The notes under the pieces: generated by a model
Databases searched by the model: none
What the model was told of the DNA's origin: nothing
What the model saw: only the letters and a program-made list of their open reading frames with translations
Assembly: GCF_013178945.1 (NCBI RefSeq)
Contig: NZ_JABFDM010000018.1
Location: 1-64,000 of the forward strand
DNA length: 64,000 nucleotides
Origin: Bradyrhizobium aeschynomenes
GTDB taxonomy: Bacteria; Pseudomonadota; Alphaproteobacteria; Rhizobiales; Xanthobacteraceae
Reading direction: 5' to 3'
Shown here: piece after piece, positions 61,542-64,000 of the stretch
How the letters are laid out: each line of letters opens with the position of its first letter
How positions within the stretch are numbered: the stretch's first letter is position 1
Translations under genes and position numbers: made by a program

Positions 61542-62432
61542 TCAGCCGAATGCCTGGCTCACGACCGCGTAGCAGGTCGACGACCCGCCAGTCGGCGGTT
61601 CGGCTCCGTGGGGCCGCAACGACATCGTCGTCACCGTATCATGGAGCGCGAGGCCGGCGCCGGCGATGAAGGCGCGGAATTCGTCGCCCTCGCTGTGCGT
61701 GTCGAGCCGCAGGAACTGGCGGCTATGGGCCGCGACATGCGGAGCGATGACGGCGATCGCGTCCGTGTCGCACGACGCCACGACGGGCCCGATCACGTGC
61801 CCACGTCCGAGCGGCCGGCACAGCGCAAACGCCGCGAGCCGGCCGGATCGAAACAGGCCATAGCCATGCGAACGCTGGAACAGAGCGGTGATCAGCTTCG
61901 CTCGCGCCACGCCATAGGCCTGGGCATCATTCTCGATCACCGATGGCAGCTCGGCCTCCGCCAGCAGCCGGACGCCCTCGGTCGCAACCGAGCTCGCGGC
62001 TGCGCCGTTCGCTTTACCCTGACATTGGTACAAGGTCCGCTCGCGCTGGAAGCCAAGCGAGCTGTACAACCGATACGCCGCGTTGGTGGCATTGAGTCGA
62101 AGCGCGCGTCCGCCGCATTCCGCGATCACGCGCGTCATCAGCCAGCTGCCGGTGCCGAGCGCCTGGAGGCGAGGCGAGGTGATGACCATGCCGACGGCGG
62201 CGAACGTCTCGGTGTAGGGAAACCACATCGCCGAGCCGCAGACGCGGCCGATCTCGTCGAGCGCGACGAGGCCGCGTCCCTGGCTGCGCATGAATTGCCA
62301 GTCCGCCGCGCGGTGAGGCCAGCGGACCGCGATCGACAACGCCAGGAGCTGTGCGACGTCGACCGTTTCGATATCGGCCAGGCGCATCTCGAAGACGTCG
62401 ACGGCGCGAGATTCGACGCTGGGATCATCCAT
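61542..62432 (-). CDS. GNAT-family N-acetyltransferase
   Basis: A 296-residue protein with an N-terminal GNAT acetyltransferase domain: FAAVGMVITSPRLQALGTGS holds the acetyl-CoA loop (RLQALGTG, Q/RxxGxG/A), followed by LRLNATNAAYRLYSSLGFQ. The C-terminal half (from EAELPSVIENDAQAYG) resembles the second domain found in YitI-like or DUF-type two-domain GNAT proteins. Its substrate is unknown. AGGGA upstream of ATG 62432 supports the start; the longer frame to 62525 is unlikely. It is divergent from the GhrA-like gene. Confidence 0.82.
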   Translation of the reverse strand: MDDPSVESRAVDVFEMRLADIETVDVAQLLALSIAVRWPHRAADWQFMRSQGRGLVALDEIGRVCGSAMWFPYTETFAAVGMVITSPRLQALGTGSWLMTRVIAECGGRALRLNATNAAYRLYSSLGFQRERTLYQCQGKANGAAASSVATEGVRLLAEAELPSVIENDAQAYGVARAKLITALFQRSHGYGLFRSGRLAAFALCRPLGRGHVIGPVVASCDTDAIAVIAPHVAAHSRQFLRLDTHSEGDEFRAFIAGAGLALHDTVTTMSLRPHGAEPPTGGSSTCYAVVSQAFG

Positions 62433-62621
62433 GTCCGTCTTCCCTGTCGGTCGCTTCCGCGCCGTCGATGCCGGCATCAGGCGGCCACATCGATGTTTTT
62501 CGGACAGATCCGCGCAACATTCCACTCAATCCTCGTCCGTATTCGGCATGGAATACATGCTCCGCGCCGCTAGCATGACGGAGATGGGCGAGGCCGGATC
62601 GGTCCGGCCGGTCCGCTCGGA

Positions 62622-63554
62622 ATGACGGCCATGACCTTCCTGTTCAACTCGGATGCCCGGCGCGGCGCGATCTTTCGCGAGGTCCTCGCGCGCGAGCTGC
62701 CGGACCTCCCGTTCGAGATCGACCCGGCCAGAGCCGATCCGGACGACGTCCGCTACATGATCAGCTGGCTGGTGCCGGCGGATCTCGGCATCTATCGCAA
62801 TCTCGAGATCCTGTTCTCGATCGGCGCCGGCATCGACCAGTTCAACGCCGCGGCGGTGCCCGAACAGGTCAAGATCGTCCGCATGGTGGAGGACGGCATC
62901 GTCAGGATGATGCAGGAATACGTCACGCTGGCCGTCCTGGCGTTGCATCGGAGCTGGCCGGTCTATCTCGATCAGCAGCGACAGCAGCAGTGGCGGGCCG
63001 TCGCGCAGCCTCAGGCGCAGCAGCGGCGCATCGGCGTGCTCGGCCTGGGCATGCTCGGGCAGGCCGTGCTGGAGCGGCTCAAACCGTTCGGCTTTCCCTT
63101 GTCCGGATGGAGTCGCAGCTCGCGCACGGTCGACGGAGTGACCACCTATCACCGTGCCGACGGTCTCGATCAGTTGCTGGCAACGACCGACATCCTGATC
63201 TGTCTTCTGCCTTTGACGGACGAGACGCGCGGCCTGCTGAACGCCGGGCTGCTCGCGAAGCTGCCGCGCGGCGCCGCGCTGGTGCAGACCGGGCGGGGCG
63301 CGCAGCTCGATCAGGCGGCATTGCTCAACGCGCTCGACACCGGCCATTTGTCCGGCGCGGTGCTCGACGTGACCGATCCGGAGCCGCTGCCGGCCGATCA
63401 TCCGCTGTGGCGGCATCCGCGTGTCCTGATCACCCCGCATGTCGCCAGCGTCACGCAGCCGGAATCGGCGGCGCTCGCGGTGGCCGAGAACATCAAGCGG
63501 CACCGCGCGGGTCTTGCGCCGGTCGGTCTCGTCGACCGCCGACGCGGCTACTGA
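62622..63554 (+). CDS. Glyoxylate/hydroxypyruvate reductase A-like dehydrogenase
   Basis: A 310-residue D-2-hydroxyacid dehydrogenase of the GhrA subgroup, which reduces glyoxylate or hydroxypyruvate with NADPH. N-terminal segment SIGAGIDQFNAAAVPEQVKI, nucleotide loop GVLGLGMLGQAVLERL, catalytic Arg in VQTGRGAQLDQAALL, Glu in TDPEPLPADHPLW, and His in ITPHVASVT. The NADPH-type SRSS after the Rossmann strand (GWSRSSRTV) fits. Two in-frame ATGs lie nine bases apart. Confidence 0.87.
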   Translation: MTAMTFLFNSDARRGAIFREVLARELPDLPFEIDPARADPDDVRYMISWLVPADLGIYRNLEILFSIGAGIDQFNAAAVPEQVKIVRMVEDGIVRMMQEYVTLAVLALHRSWPVYLDQQRQQQWRAVAQPQAQQRRIGVLGLGMLGQAVLERLKPFGFPLSGWSRSSRTVDGVTTYHRADGLDQLLATTDILICLLPLTDETRGLLNAGLLAKLPRGAALVQTGRGAQLDQAALLNALDTGHLSGAVLDVTDPEPLPADHPLWRHPRVLITPHVASVTQPESAALAVAENIKRHRAGLAPVGLVDRRRGY

Positions 63555-63575
63555 TGACCGGCGCACCGCCACGGC

Positions 63576-64000
63576 TCAGCGAATCCAGTCCAGCGTCTTG
63601 TAGTACGCTCCGACGAGCGGCAGGAACCAGGGCTTGCCGAAATGGCCGGGCACGACCGGCCAGCCGGCGTCCTTCATCGGGTTCTTATCGGCGCGGCCGA
63701 GCATCGCGTCGGCCATGATCATGCCGAGATGGGTCGAGAGCTGCGCGCCGTGGCCCGAATAGCCCATCGCGTACCACAGCCCGTCCTGGCGGCCTGCGCG
63801 CGGATAGCGGTCGGCGGTCATGTCGACGAGGCCGCCCCAGCAATAGTCGATCGCGACGCCCGCGAGTTGCGGGAACATTCTCAGCATTGCCGCCTGCAGG
63901 ATGGCGCCGCTCTTGGCGTCCGACTGTTGATCCGATGTTGCGGAGAAACGCGCGCGGCCACCGAAGATCAGGCGGTTGTCCGGCGACAGGCGGAAGTAGT
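63576..64000 (-). CDS. FAD-dependent oxidoreductase (DAO family), truncated by the window end
   Basis: The C-terminal about 140 residues of a D-amino-acid-oxidase-like flavoprotein; the gene continues past the right edge. Visible features: YFRLSPDNRLIFGGRARFS at the window edge, then a WGGLVDMTADRYPRAG block and the FAD-contact GYSGHGAQLSTHLG. This end resembles gamma-glutamylputrescine oxidase and sarcosine-oxidase-like proteins of alphaproteobacteria. Its stop is 22 bases from that of the GhrA-like gene in convergent orientation. Confidence 0.82.
   Translation of the reverse strand, partial: YFRLSPDNRLIFGGRARFSATSDQQSDAKSGAILQAAMLRMFPQLAGVAIDYCWGGLVDMTADRYPRAGRQDGLWYAMGYSGHGAQLSTHLGMIMADAMLGRADKNPMKDAGWPVVPGHFGKPWFLPLVGAYYKTLDWIR

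Overview
The window is high-GC DNA from an alphaproteobacterium, most likely Bradyrhizobium or a close relative. The evidence is the GC-rich codon use with long antisense shadow frames, two kinds of interspersed repeat that I recognise from bradyrhizobial genomes (42960-43788 and 45440-45534), and a gene content typical of rhizobia: Wzx/Wzy exopolysaccharide genes, Liv-type transporters and a polyol catabolic locus. No rRNA, tRNA, CRISPR array, intact insertion sequence or prophage was seen.

Region 1 (about 0.9-35.6 kb) is a surface-polysaccharide locus with a complete Wzx/Wzy-dependent pathway: Wza-like export lipoprotein (940-2241), WcaJ/ExoY-type initiating phosphosugar transferase (5485-6960), flippase (17217-18716), O-antigen ligase/polymerase (29875-31269), Wzc-type tyrosine autokinase (33209-35569), and glycosyltransferases of the CgeB-like, GT4, GT2 and WecG/TagA types. 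A large set of sugar-modifying genes lies between them: cytidylyltransferase, PIG-L deacetylase, several SDR enzymes, a sugar C-methyltransferase, an RmlC-like epimerase, a 2-oxoglutarate oxygenase-like protein, a DUF4910 protein, a Gfo/Idh/MocA oxidoreductase, an asparagine synthase, an acyltransferase and a secreted beta-helix protein. Nearly every long spacer carries an AT-rich island built on TTTAAAT/ATTAAAT, often palindromic, and a gene for an H-NS/HvrA-like nucleoid protein (4879-5262) sits inside the locus. I saw no such islands after about 35.7 kb. A broken gyrB-like fragment lies at about 3.9 kb in a largely non-coding stretch.

Region 2 (35.8-46.6 kb) holds an AraC-type regulator divergent from a branched-chain-type ABC transporter (periplasmic binding protein, LivH, a LivM-LivG fusion, LivF) and an aromatic-type aldehyde dehydrogenase. 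These are followed by an interspersed repeat, a divergent RraA-like / LysR pair, and a solitary polar amino-acid binding protein.

Region 3 (46.6-61.5 kb) is a divergent sugar or polyol catabolic locus. Leftward: a short FGGY kinase resembling D-ribulokinase, a class IIA HAD hydrolase and a class II aldolase. Rightward: a SorC-family regulator, a CUT1-type ABC importer with two different non-canonical ATPases, an erythritol-kinase-like FGGY kinase, a D-2-hydroxyacid dehydrogenase, a FucA-like aldolase and a GlpD/EryB-type flavoprotein dehydrogenase. Together they suggest import, phosphorylation, oxidation and aldol cleavage of a four- or five-carbon polyol. The window ends with a GNAT-like protein, a GhrA-like dehydrogenase and a truncated FAD-dependent oxidoreductase.
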